Below are positions 9,644 through 17,940 of a stretch of DNA of 64,000 nucleotides, one piece after another. The translations under genes were made by a program, and so were the position numbers. The notes below the pieces were generated by a model. That model saw nothing but the letters and a program-made list of their open reading frames with translations. It ran no database searches and was not told the DNA's origin. Every line of letters begins with the position of its first letter. The first letter of the stretch is position 1. The stretch spans positions 1-64,000 of the forward strand of contig JAABSO010000011.1 of NCBI GenBank assembly GCA_011390335.1. Direction: 5' to 3'. The DNA is from Desulfotignum sp. Its GTDB lineage: Bacteria > Desulfobacterota > Desulfobacteria > Desulfobacterales > Desulfobacteraceae.

Positions 9644-11257
9644 TTACATACCCGTACCCGAAGATTCCGGATGGGAGCCGGGGCAGGTCAGGGCCAGGAT
9701 TTCATTTTTTTTCATGGGCACCACTGATGCCGCGCCCATGGGCAGGACAATGCCCTGGGTCTTTAAAAACATGGCCCGGGTGATGACACAGGCCCCGAAC
9801 AATAAGTTGAAGGCCAGGTCTGCGGTTTTGCGGTTTTCAGGTCCGGCAAGGAAACTGTTTTGTGCCCACTGGTTGAATGCCCCCATGGCCGGGCCGCACC
9901 AGATCTGGTAATCCATTTTGCGCTCGGGGGTTCCCTGGATGGCCCACCGGGAGCTTTGGCCCAGATAGGACCGGAACACCAGGGCCATCTTGTGTTTGGC
10001 ATCGGATTGGGCTTTGTCGATCTGGGCGTGCATGTTCCTGGCGGCAAAGAAATCTCTGGTGGACTTCCAGGCGGTTTCAAAATCTGTCAGAAGGAATTTG
10101 GTTTCAATCTCCTGCCGGGCTGGTTCCGGGATCTGGTCAAAACTATCATATGTCCGGTACAGCTGATACAGTTTTTCCGCCCGCAAGGCAAACAGGGTGC
10201 CCCGTTTCAACACCTGTACCCGGGCCCCTATTTCAAACATGTCCGCTGCAGGGGCCATGGCCACATCCGCCTGTTCCGCCTGGCACAGCATCTCTTTGAC
10301 CTGACTGCTGATGCCTGCTTCCACACAGGACTGGTTGATGGAGCCGGTCAGAATATAGGCTGCTCCCATGCCGAATGCGGCTGCTGCCGACTCCGGGGTG
10401 GCAATGCCGCCGGCCAGTCCCACGCACAAAGGCAAAGAATAGCTAAACTGCGCCATGAACTGGTCTTTCAGGGAGAGCATGGTGGGCAAAAGCGCCAGGG
10501 CCGGCCGGTTGTCCGTGTGTCCGCCTGAGTCGGCTTCTGCTGTCAGGTCCTGGGCCATGGGGATATACCGGGACAGTTCAGCTTCCTTTCGGGTGATCAG
10601 GTTTTTTTCCATAAGCTGGTTCACAATTTTTTCTGGGGGCGGCGAAAAAAACTGCCGGGCTATCTCGATCCTGGATACCTTGGCAATGACCTGGTTGGGG
10701 GCACAGATTCCGCCGTCAGGAGTCTGGTGGATCCCTTTTATCCGGTAATAGACCAGGGCAGGGGTCATGCGCATGAATGCGGCTGCACTGACCAGGCGGA
10801 CACCATGGTCCAGATACATTTGCACGGTTGCCATTTCATGGTCCGGATCGGTCAGAGAATGAATCAAGTTGCACCCGAAGGGCTTGTCTTTGAGACAGGA
10901 AGTCAGATGCAGCACAGCGTCCCGGATCTTTTCCAGAGACAGCCCGCCGGCCCCGAAAAATCCCACCATGCCGTTTTCAGCCATGGTTTCAACCATCTGA
11001 ACCGAGGAGATGCCGTTGGCCATGGCCCCGGCCACATAAGGGTAGGCAAGCCCGTGGCGGTGCATAAAGGACTTGTCTCCCAGGGCATGCAGCGGGACTG
11101 CCGGTGCATATGCTGTAAATGGGATATCCTGGGCTGTTTTTTGAGATCCTCCAGGGTGGTGATGCGAAAAAGACAGATGGCTGCCGGCTTTAGTGGTGAC
11201 AAACACGGGTTTTGTTATCTGAAAAAGGGCGGATCTGGCAGCTTCCAGGGTGTTCAT
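9644..11257 (-). CDS. pfaD: PfaD-type FMN enoyl reductase of the lipid synthase
   Basis: A 537-residue protein of the PfaD/2-nitropropane-dioxygenase-like TIM-barrel family, which supplies the trans-acting enoyl reductase for PUFA synthases. The sequence shows glycine-rich flavin-binding segments (GAMANGISS, MVGFFGAGGLSLE, GLAGGIATPESAAAAFGMGAAYILTGSINQ) and the typical C-terminal PfaD region (KMDYQIWCGPAMGAFNQWAQ) ending in an alpha-helical cap. Length matches the family (about 530-550). It is the first gene of a two-gene minus-strand locus with the multidomain synthase. In the usual pfaABCD clusters pfaD is last; here it is first. A composite repeat lies immediately upstream and may form its leader. 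Confidence 0.93.
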   Translation of the reverse strand: MNTLEAARSALFQITKPVFVTTKAGSHLSFSHHHPGGSQKTAQDIPFTAYAPAVPLHALGDKSFMHRHGLAYPYVAGAMANGISSVQMVETMAENGMVGFFGAGGLSLEKIRDAVLHLTSCLKDKPFGCNLIHSLTDPDHEMATVQMYLDHGVRLVSAAAFMRMTPALVYYRIKGIHQTPDGGICAPNQVIAKVSRIEIARQFFSPPPEKIVNQLMEKNLITRKEAELSRYIPMAQDLTAEADSGGHTDNRPALALLPTMLSLKDQFMAQFSYSLPLCVGLAGGIATPESAAAAFGMGAAYILTGSINQSCVEAGISSQVKEMLCQAEQADVAMAPAADMFEIGARVQVLKRGTLFALRAEKLYQLYRTYDSFDQIPEPARQEIETKFLLTDFETAWKSTRDFFAARNMHAQIDKAQSDAKHKMALVFRSYLGQSSRWAIQGTPERKMDYQIWCGPAMGAFNQWAQNSFLAGPENRKTADLAFNLLFGACVITRAMFLKTQGIVLPMGAASVVPMKKNEILALTCPGSHPESSGTGM

Positions 11258-11282
11258 GGGCGGTATTTTCCCGTGTAAAAAG

Positions 11283-11430
11283 GTTTATATGAAAGCCGTC
11301 AGTACTCAGTTATCAGCTTCAGTAAACAATTACAAATTTTACCCCGCTGGTTACTACCGGCTAAAAGCTAACAGCTAACAGCTAAAAGCTTTTCTCCTTT
11401 GTTGTGCCCGGCAGGGCATGGGTGTTATTG
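11283..11430. repeat. Composite intergenic repeat, copy 2
   Basis: Upstream of pfaD. Read on the minus strand it contains the tgccctgccgggca hairpin (11413-11426 on plus), three to four agctgtt-type heptamers (around 11361-11390), a taactgagtactgacggc segment and ends in tttcatataaa about 25 bases before the pfaD ATG. It shares all modules and their order with copies 3 and 4. Confidence 0.75.
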
Positions 11431-11470
11431 ACAAGCATATATATTACCATAAAAGGGGTGTAGCTATCAA

Positions 11471-11653
11471 GTGTTTGTGCAGGGCCATCGCATGTTACCA
11501 CATCCTGTTCAGCTGCTTGATACCCCGCCCCCTGTGGGTAGCGGTGTGACCGGCCCGATATTGGCATCTGACGGTCCTGTCACACGGCACCATCAGGAGG
11601 CTATGTCAGTATATGTGACGCTGCATCTTCATGCGATTGCCCTGGTGTTTGTG
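11471..11653. mobile_element. 165-bp MITE-like insertion with terminal inverted repeats and 9-bp target duplication
   Basis: Terminal inverted repeats of 15 bp, CAGGGCCATCGCATG at 11480-11494 and CATGCGATTGCCCTG at 11630-11644, match at 14 of 15 positions and are flanked by a perfect 9-bp direct repeat GTGTTTGTG (11471-11479 and 11645-11653). The inside is GC-rich and self-complementary (tatcaag/cttgata; gtgtgaccg near 11544 with ctgtcacac near 11577) and has no open frame of note. These are the marks of a non-autonomous transposable element mobilised by a transposase making 9-bp duplications; no such transposase is in the window. It ends 16 bases from the xerD stop codon. Confidence 0.75.
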
Positions 11654-11669
11654 CAGACTGTTCCAAAAG

Positions 11670-12557
11670 CTACCGTCTGGGATGGTATTTTTCGTGCATG
11701 CGCAGCAGGTAGTCCCTGGAGATATGGGTATAGATCTGGGTGGTGGAGATATCTGCATGGCCCAGCATGGTCTGGACAGACCGCAGGTCAGCACCCCCTT
11801 CCAGCAGGTGGGTGGCAAAAGAGTGGCGCAGGGTATGGGGGGTGATGTTCCGGGAAATGCCGGCTTTTGCCGCATATTTTTTGATGATTTTCCAGAAACC
11901 CTGCCTGGTCATGGGTTTTGTTCCCCTGGCAACAAAAAGATACTGGCTGGTGAGATGTTTGAGCACCAGGGGCCGGGCCAGGTCTTTCCACTGCCTGGCA
12001 ACCCTGCCGGCCTGTGATCCGAAGGGCACCATGCGTTCTCTGGCCCCTTTGCCCATCACCCGCACCAGGTTGGCATCCAGGTTGATGTCGGATAGTTTGA
12101 GATGGATCAGTTCCGACACGCGCAGACCTGCGCCGTACATGATTTCCAGCATGGCGGCATTGCGCAGCTCTTTGGGCCGGGTGGTGTCGATGACTGCCAG
12201 CAGCGCTTCCACTTCCGGTATGGACATGATCTCGGGAAGGGCCTGGCCGGTTCTTGGAATATCCACATCCGTGACCGGACTGGTCGTGACATGGCCCTGG
12301 TTTACCAGGAATCTGTATAGCCCCCTGATGGTGATCAGGTGCCTGGCCCGGGATTTCGGGACCAGGCCTTTGCGGGCCAGGTGGACCAGCCATGCCAGAA
12401 CCACGGTGGTATCCGCCTGATCCAGGCGCTGGAGTTTGTTTTCCCCGAGAAAATTTACATACTGGGACAGATCATCTGCATAGGATGCAATGCTGTTGGG
12501 GGACAGCCCTTTTTCCACAATGAGAAAATCAAGGTATTCCTGGATGAACCGGTCCAT
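11670..12557 (-). CDS. xerD: Tyrosine recombinase XerD
   Basis: A 295-residue tyrosine recombinase that with XerC would resolve chromosome dimers at dif in the cytoplasm. The SAM-like core-binding domain (about 1-90) is followed by the catalytic domain with the full set of residues: Arg in GAGLRVSEL, the beta-hairpin lysine in VMGKGARERMVPF, HTLRHSFATHLL (His-x-x-Arg), LGHADI (His) and the nucleophile Tyr276 in TTQIYTH. Length and motifs are those of XerD rather than a phage integrase, and there is no prophage context. It starts 10 bases after the stop of the acidic SUMF1-like gene, so the two are probably co-transcribed. Confidence 0.93.
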   Translation of the reverse strand: MDRFIQEYLDFLIVEKGLSPNSIASYADDLSQYVNFLGENKLQRLDQADTTVVLAWLVHLARKGLVPKSRARHLITIRGLYRFLVNQGHVTTSPVTDVDIPRTGQALPEIMSIPEVEALLAVIDTTRPKELRNAAMLEIMYGAGLRVSELIHLKLSDINLDANLVRVMGKGARERMVPFGSQAGRVARQWKDLARPLVLKHLTSQYLFVARGTKPMTRQGFWKIIKKYAAKAGISRNITPHTLRHSFATHLLEGGADLRSVQTMLGHADISTTQIYTHISRDYLLRMHEKYHPRR

Positions 12558-12566
12558 GTCAGATCC

Positions 12567-14537
12567 TTATAGAAAAAGTTCGGAAATGCATCGAAATCCG
12601 ATGGTATTGGCGGTAAACCCATTTTTATATAGTGCCCTGGAACTGATGGTTACATGGGTACCGCTGTTCCAGGCCCCGCCCTTTGCAACGCATAAAGGGC
12701 TGCTGCCGTGGGCTGCGGCCGGAGGCATTTCTACATCTGAGGTCCATTCCATGACATTGCCCAGCATATCCACGATGGTAAAGGTGTTGGCATGCATTTC
12801 ATAGGCATCCACAGGGCTGGTATCTGCCAGACCGCTGTCTTCAATATTAAGGGTCTGGACGGCAAAATCATTTCCCCAGGGGTATCTGCAGCCCAGATCG
12901 GTCCGTGCCGCTGCTTCCCACTCGGCCTGGGTGGGAAGCCGGCGGCCGATCCATGATGCATATGCAAACGCATCTTCGACACTGACCTGTACCACAGGAT
13001 GGTTCCGTTTTTTGTGCAGAGAAGACCCAGGGCCGTGGGGCTGGTACCAGCAGGCACCCTTTACCTGTTTTGAGCCCCCGCTCTTGTGCCATGATGCCTG
13101 GCTGCCGTTGCGTTTGTACCGTGAAGAAAACACCGTGCCGAACCCGGTTTTTTCCGCTGTGGTCTGGTACCCGGTGTTGTCTATGAAAATTTCAAACAGG
13201 GCATTGGTGACCGGATACCGGCCGATATAGACTTCAGGCATATCAAACTGCTGCAGTTTCAGGTTGAATGAAGCACCATCTTTTTTTGTACCCACGGTAT
13301 AGATGCCGCCGGGAACCTTGACATAGGCATTGAATCTTTTTTCCCTTTCCCCCAAAGCGTCATCAAATTCTTCAGCCAGGGCCTGCTTTTGTCTGAATTC
13401 TTCCAGGGCCTGAAGTTCTTCATCACTGAGCTCGTCAACCTCTTCCAGTTCTTCGTCCTCATCCAGAACAATTTCCTCAACCTCTTCTTCACCATCTTCC
13501 TCAAGCGCTTCTTCCTCATCCAGTTCCACCAGCTCCTCGTCTTCATCAAGGACGGTGATGTCGTCATTCTCATCCAGGATATCGGTTTCTTGACGCCCGG
13601 TGTCCTGTGCATCTGCTGCCGTTTCTGCAAGATCCTGGTCATCCTCCAGTTCCACCAGCTCTTCATCTTCTTCCAGAGCGATTTCTTCCGTATCCTCATC
13701 AAGAACGGTGATGTCCTCATCTTCATCCAGGGTATCGGTTTCTTCAGGTTCGGTGTCCTGTGCATCAGCTGTCGTTTCTTCAAGATCCTGGTCTTCTTCC
13801 AGTTCCACCAGCTCTTCATCCGGGTCCAGTGCGACCAGTTCCTCCTCTTCATCCTGTTCAGCAATTTCAGTATTTTCGTCCAGTTCGTCAACCGCTTCCA
13901 GTTCCTCATCTTCTTCTATCTCATCAACTTCTTCATACAGCTCATCCGCTTCTGCCATGCTTTCTTCGGTACCGCCCTCACTGTCCTGCATCTTGGTGCC
14001 ATCTGGCGGCACGTCCCGGGAGATGCGGGTAAGCAGGTTTTTGATCTGTTCAATGATATCCTGGGATGCTTCGGGTTTTTCATCTGCCTGGAATTCATCC
14101 AGAAAATCGGTAAGGGTTTTGAGAATATCTGTTGCCTGCTGCAGATCCACATCCCCGGTTTTGATGGCATCACTGAAGGATGACAGCAGGTTGTTTTTGG
14201 CATCCTCTGTCATATCAAAGATATTGGCATCCGTGAGGATGATGTTTTCAGGGTTTTTGTCTTTGCTGGACAAGCGCCTGAGGTCGGCATTTATGGCCGA
14301 TTTTAGACTGAAAAAATTCCTTCTTTTGGATTTTATTTTTGCGCTGTTTCCTTCCACTTCCCAGACAGCTTTCACCAGGGTGTCTGTATCAATGCGATGC
14401 AGAGAATGGATGGCATCTTCGGTGGTATAAAAGGAAAGGATGGCTGCAAGCGCTTTCTGCTTGACAGAGCCTGGCCGGTAGTTCAGGTGGGCAGCTGTCT
14501 GGTGAATGCCCTCCAGGGTGATGGAAATATTGGCCAA
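12567..14537 (-). CDS. SUMF1/FGE-like domain protein with long acidic repeat region
   Basis: 656 residues. An N-terminal helical region (1-200) precedes a very acidic Glu/Asp segment (about 205-385) built of degenerate repeats, EELVELEEDQDLEET and DITVLDEDTEE units, two copies of roughly 42-51 residues; the DNA repeat lies around 13520-13830. The C-terminal 250 residues are a formylglycine-generating-enzyme-like sulfatase-modifying fold (PGGIYTVGT, YPVTNALFEIFI, RRLPTQAEWEAAAR, DMLGNVMEWTSD, KGGAWNSG, IGFRC). No sulfatase is encoded nearby and no signal peptide is seen, so a binding or scaffold role is as likely as catalysis. It lies between sir2 and xerD on the same strand. Repeat copy number is likely variable. 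Confidence 0.8.
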   Translation of the reverse strand: MANISITLEGIHQTAAHLNYRPGSVKQKALAAILSFYTTEDAIHSLHRIDTDTLVKAVWEVEGNSAKIKSKRRNFFSLKSAINADLRRLSSKDKNPENIILTDANIFDMTEDAKNNLLSSFSDAIKTGDVDLQQATDILKTLTDFLDEFQADEKPEASQDIIEQIKNLLTRISRDVPPDGTKMQDSEGGTEESMAEADELYEEVDEIEEDEELEAVDELDENTEIAEQDEEEELVALDPDEELVELEEDQDLEETTADAQDTEPEETDTLDEDEDITVLDEDTEEIALEEDEELVELEDDQDLAETAADAQDTGRQETDILDENDDITVLDEDEELVELDEEEALEEDGEEEVEEIVLDEDEELEEVDELSDEELQALEEFRQKQALAEEFDDALGEREKRFNAYVKVPGGIYTVGTKKDGASFNLKLQQFDMPEVYIGRYPVTNALFEIFIDNTGYQTTAEKTGFGTVFSSRYKRNGSQASWHKSGGSKQVKGACWYQPHGPGSSLHKKRNHPVVQVSVEDAFAYASWIGRRLPTQAEWEAAARTDLGCRYPWGNDFAVQTLNIEDSGLADTSPVDAYEMHANTFTIVDMLGNVMEWTSDVEMPPAAAHGSSPLCVAKGGAWNSGTHVTISSRALYKNGFTANTIGFRCISELFL

Positions 14538-14598
14538 GGGGCCTCCTGTGATAAAATTTTGGATCCAGGTGGTATTATCGTATATCCCGGGGATTTTT

Positions 14599-15402
14599 TC
14601 AACCGGGTGATAATTGGTGCTGTAACTGGTCTGCGATGTCAGACAGCACCGGTCCGGCCTTTTCCCGGATCAGCACCTGGCACAGGCCATCATAGGGGGT
14701 GGATGACAGGTTGATGATGGCCAGAAATGCCCCGCTGTCCCTGGCATATCCCGGCATCAGGGCCGCGGGCTGGACCAGGAGTGTGGAGCCCACCACAAGG
14801 AACAGGTCACATTGGGAGGACAGCCGGGCAGCCCGCTGTGTTTCTTTGTGGGGCATGGCCTGGCCGAATGAGATGGTATCCGGTTTATAGTATCCGCCGC
14901 AGTCACATCGGGGGGCTTTGTTCCCTGCCAGAATCATGTTTTCCGCCGTTTCCCAGGAGATGAGGACCCGGCAGGTCATGCACCTGACCCGCCGGGTGTT
15001 GCCGTGCAGTTCAATGATCCTGTCATCGGGTATGCCCGATGCCTGGTGCAAACCGTCGATGTTCTGGGTGATGACGGCGGTCAGGTGCCCCATGTCATGC
15101 AGGCGGGCAATGGCCATATGTCCGGTGTTGGGCTGTGCATGTTTCAATCCTTTTTCCATCTCCACGCGCTGTTCCCAGTACCGGAGCCGGGCGGCCTCAC
15201 TGGACATGAATTCATCAAAATACACCGGGGTGAATCTGTCCCACAGACCCCCCTGGCTTCTGTAATCAGGGACACCGCTTTCCGTGGAAATACCGGCGCC
15301 TGTAAATACGATAACTTTTTGGGCCTCACAGATTTTTTGGGCGATAATCTGCGCTTTGGCCGTGGTTTCAACAGCTGACGACCTGGAATTTTGTTTTGCC
15401 AT
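14599..15402 (-). CDS. cobB: NAD-dependent protein deacylase, Sir2 family
   Basis: A 267-residue sirtuin that removes acyl groups from lysines with NAD+. Visible motifs: the NAD-binding VFTGAGISTESGVPDYRS near residue 35, ITQNIDGLHQASG, the catalytic His in ELHGN, a zinc-binding Cys4 (CMTCRV and the CDCGG pair), and VVGSTLLVQPA in the Rossmann fold. In known systems (CobB of Salmonella) such enzymes reactivate acetylated acetyl-CoA synthetase; both Acs and PrpE in this window carry the acetylatable PKTRSGK motif, so a functional link is plausible though the genes are not adjacent. First gene of a minus-strand run with the SUMF1-like gene (61 bases away) and xerD. Confidence 0.92.
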   Translation of the reverse strand: MAKQNSRSSAVETTAKAQIIAQKICEAQKVIVFTGAGISTESGVPDYRSQGGLWDRFTPVYFDEFMSSEAARLRYWEQRVEMEKGLKHAQPNTGHMAIARLHDMGHLTAVITQNIDGLHQASGIPDDRIIELHGNTRRVRCMTCRVLISWETAENMILAGNKAPRCDCGGYYKPDTISFGQAMPHKETQRAARLSSQCDLFLVVGSTLLVQPAALMPGYARDSGAFLAIINLSSTPYDGLCQVLIREKAGPVLSDIADQLQHQLSPG

Positions 15403-15634
15403 GCTGATACCCTTTCGTGCAGTTTTTCGGCACAGCCAGACTGACTGGCTTTTTTGATTCTATAACTCTGTATAGAATTGGGGTCGAATCCTATCCTTTC
15501 GGCCACGGAACGTCTCGGTTCCAGGCAGGTGATATCAAATTTTTATTCTGTCATGTTCTGTCACCTACTATAGAATGGCAGTTGCTATCACTTTGCTATC
15601 AAATTTAAATCTATAAATATTATAAAAAGCGGAT

Positions 15635-15826
15635 ATGGTCACGGTAAAGGATGTACCACAACCATCTTCCAAAGAAAAGAGTGGTTTGTGGCCCAAATAC
15701 TTGACGCAGCATCAGGGGGCGAATATACTTGGCGTGAAAACAACCGAAACCAACGTCTTGATGATCTGGAAAATTGATGCGGCAAAATTCCGGATTGCCA
15801 GGACACATAAAAGACAGGAAAGATAA
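15635..15826 (+). CDS. Possible small basic protein, unrecognised
   Basis: A 63-residue frame, basic, with no motif I recognise and only a weak purine-rich stretch before its ATG. It ends just before the small membrane protein gene. The whole 15403-15828 spacer is AT-rich with no convincing gene; minus-strand frames over the same bases are equally long. I list it only as a possibility. Confidence 0.2.
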   Translation: MVTVKDVPQPSSKEKSGLWPKYLTQHQGANILGVKTTETNVLMIWKIDAAKFRIARTHKRQER

Positions 15827-15828
15827 AT

Positions 15829-16107
15829 ATGTGGACCAGAATGGGGATATGGTGCCTGCTTGGGGCATTTTTCGTGTGGCTGTTCAGCGGGATTTCCAAC
15901 TTTATGCAGGTAGATAATTTCTGGGTGGGGTTGACCCTTTCCCGGGTGCTGGGAGATTATGCCGAATCCGTGGTTGGGTTTATACCGCTGGCAGTGGTGG
16001 AAAATATGTTGTATTTTCTGGTTTTTGAGCTGCCCCTGTATGGATTTATTCTTGGATTGGGAACCCTGTTTCTTGTCATCGGCATGTTCTTAAAAGCAAA
16101 GACGTGA
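15829..16107 (+). CDS. Small two-helix membrane protein
   Basis: A 92-residue hydrophobic protein with two or three likely transmembrane segments (residues about 5-25 and 60-88, with a weaker one near 42-58) and a short polar C-terminus ending FLKAKT. A ribosome binding site (aggaaag) lies about 7 bases before the ATG. Its end is close to the metalloprotease start (16140), so it may be its partner in a shared transcript. I do not recognise the family. Confidence 0.6.
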   Translation: MWTRMGIWCLLGAFFVWLFSGISNFMQVDNFWVGLTLSRVLGDYAESVVGFIPLAVVENMLYFLVFELPLYGFILGLGTLFLVIGMFLKAKT

Positions 16108-16139
16108 ATATTTTTGGACAGTCTGCAAAGGAAAACAAA

Positions 16140-17492
16140 ATGGATGATGAAAAATTTCAGGTGTCCCAAACCCCGGTGTTGACCCGGCGGCAGTTTCTGC
16201 ACCTGGCCGGAACACTGTCCGCAGCCGGCCTGTTTCAATTATACGGCTGTGCATTGGATCCTGTTACCGGCGAACGCCAGCTGATGATGGTATCCCCGGA
16301 CCAGGAGATCGCCATTGACCGGCAGCAGTCTCCGTTTCAGTTCTCATCAGATTACGGGGTTATTCAGGACCAGGGCCTGAACCGGTATATCAACCAGGTG
16401 GGCACAGATCTTGTACCCCATGTGCACCGGCCGGACATGCCCTATAATTTCCAGTGCGTCAATGCCACCTATATCAATGCCTATGCCTTTCCCGGCGGAA
16501 CCATTGCCGTGACCAGGGGGATTCTGCTGTCTCTGGACAATGAGGCGGAACTGGCAGCCCTGCTGGGCCATGAACTGGGCCATGTCAATGCACGGCATAC
16601 TGCTGAGCAGGTTTCCAAAAGCCAGTTGTCGTCTCTGGTGGTGGGCGGATTATCGATTCTGGCAAATACCCAGTCCAGCGGGCTGGGCAATCTGACCCAG
16701 CAGCTGGGGGCCCTGGGACAGGGCCTGTTCCTGGCCAAATACAGCCGGGAAAATGAGCGGGAAGCGGATTTTCTGGGGCATGAATACATGGTCAAGACCG
16801 GTTATGGGTCTAAGGGGTTTGTGGGGCTTATGGAGATGCTCAATGCCCTGAACAAACAGAAACCCACCTCCACCCAGATACTGTTTTCCACCCATCCCAT
16901 GAGTGACGAACGCCTGGCAGCCGCTGTCCAGCGGGACCAGGGACCCTATGCCTATACCGCAGATGCCCCGTTGTCCAGGGAACGGTACATGGACCGGACA
17001 GCCGGACTCAGGCGCCATAAAGATGCTATTTTTTCCATGCAGGAGGGGGAAAAATACCTGGCCCAGGAAAAGTTCGACAATGCCCGGACCGCGTTTGCAG
17101 CTGCCCTGGATCAGGCAAAAGAGGATTATACCGCCCATGTGCTCATGGCCAAATGCCTGCTCATCCAGAAAAAACCTGTGCAGGCGGTTCCCTATGCAAA
17201 TGCGGCCATTGATCTGTACCCCACCGAACCCCAGGGCCATTATGTGGCCGGACTGGCCCATGTGGGGGCCAAACAGTTTTCACAGGCGTATGACAATTTT
17301 GCAAGTTGTGACAGGCTGCTGCCGGGTAATCCCCAGCTGACCTTTTACAAGGGGTATTCCCGGGACAAACTGGGCCGGCAGCAGGCAGCGGCAGCAGATT
17401 ATGCGGCCTATCTGAAAATGATCAATTACCAGTCCAACCAGTATTCCCAGTATGCCTACAAGCGGTTGAAAGAATGGGGATATGCACAGTAA
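16140..17492 (+). CDS. M48-family Zn metalloprotease with TPR repeats, Tat-type lipoprotein (BepA/YfgC-like)
   Basis: About 450 residues. The N-terminus has a twin-arginine motif (TRRQFLHLAG) and a hydrophobic stretch ending in a lipobox-like LYGC, suggesting a Tat-exported periplasmic lipoprotein. The catalytic zinc site HELGH is at residues 144-148 with the third ligand expected in EREADFLGHEYM. The C-terminal 170 residues are TPR-like helices (KYLAQEKFDNARTAF). This is the architecture of BepA/YfgC outer-membrane quality-control proteases. A GTG at 16104 would give a longer form, but the ATG at 16140 has a good Shine-Dalgarno (aaagga, 8 bases away) and puts the Tat signal near the N-terminus, so I prefer it. 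Overlaps the next gene by 11 bases. Confidence 0.88.
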   Translation: MDDEKFQVSQTPVLTRRQFLHLAGTLSAAGLFQLYGCALDPVTGERQLMMVSPDQEIAIDRQQSPFQFSSDYGVIQDQGLNRYINQVGTDLVPHVHRPDMPYNFQCVNATYINAYAFPGGTIAVTRGILLSLDNEAELAALLGHELGHVNARHTAEQVSKSQLSSLVVGGLSILANTQSSGLGNLTQQLGALGQGLFLAKYSRENEREADFLGHEYMVKTGYGSKGFVGLMEMLNALNKQKPTSTQILFSTHPMSDERLAAAVQRDQGPYAYTADAPLSRERYMDRTAGLRRHKDAIFSMQEGEKYLAQEKFDNARTAFAAALDQAKEDYTAHVLMAKCLLIQKKPVQAVPYANAAIDLYPTEPQGHYVAGLAHVGAKQFSQAYDNFASCDRLLPGNPQLTFYKGYSRDKLGRQQAAAADYAAYLKMINYQSNQYSQYAYKRLKEWGYAQ

Positions 17493-17940
17493 ACTTGTGC
17501 CGGACCGCTGCCTGGAACTGATCTCACAGGCCCGGGTCATGACGCTTGCAACCGGTGCAGACAACCATCCCTGGACCGCACCGGTGTATTATTTTTACAG
17601 GGACAGGGCATTTTACTTTTTTTCCAGCCCGGATGCCCGGCATATCTGTGACGGAAAAGACAGGCAATGTGCTGCATCCATTTTCCGCATCCATGACTCT
17701 ATTGAACATCTTGAGGGCCTGCAGATGAGCGGTCAGGTTCTGGAACAGGGCGCCGGCACAAAGGCGGTGGCTGTGGCAGGTGCTTATGCCCGGCAATTTA
17801 ACATCTCCTTTGCCGGATCAGACATTCTGGGGTTTTTCAAAAATGCGTTTCATGCCCGCCTGTATAAATTTGTGCCGGACCTGGTCTATCATATGGACAA
17901 CCGCCGGGGGTTCGGGTTCCGGGAGTGCATCGATTTATGA
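17482..17940 (+). CDS. PNPOx-like flavin-binding family protein
   Basis: A 152-residue split-barrel protein of the pyridoxamine 5'-phosphate oxidase-like/YhbP type: VMTLATGADNHPWTAPVYYF near the N-terminus, FYFFSSPDARHI, and a GLQMSGQVLEQ strand. Small members of this family bind FMN, F420 or haem; the substrate cannot be told from sequence. It overlaps the protease gene by 11 bases and the ubiD start by 4 (ATGA), so translational coupling is likely. Confidence 0.82.
   Translation: MHSKLVPDRCLELISQARVMTLATGADNHPWTAPVYYFYRDRAFYFFSSPDARHICDGKDRQCAASIFRIHDSIEHLEGLQMSGQVLEQGAGTKAVAVAGAYARQFNISFAGSDILGFFKNAFHARLYKFVPDLVYHMDNRRGFGFRECIDL

Noticed and set aside
11361..11400. CRISPR-like repeat (agctgtt units at several loci)
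   Set aside because: Units are 7 bases, contiguous, without spacers, and no cas genes are present.
13389..14430. Long plus-strand frames rich in Ser or Phe opposite the acidic SUMF1-like gene
   Set aside because: They are antisense reflections of Glu/Asp codons; no RBS and low complexity.
15476..15510. tRNA 3'-end-like string (gggtcgaatcctatcc...cggccac) that might be an integration scar
   Set aside because: No acceptor partner, anticodon arm or CCA is present, and no integrase with matching att repeat is nearby. xerD is not a phage integrase.
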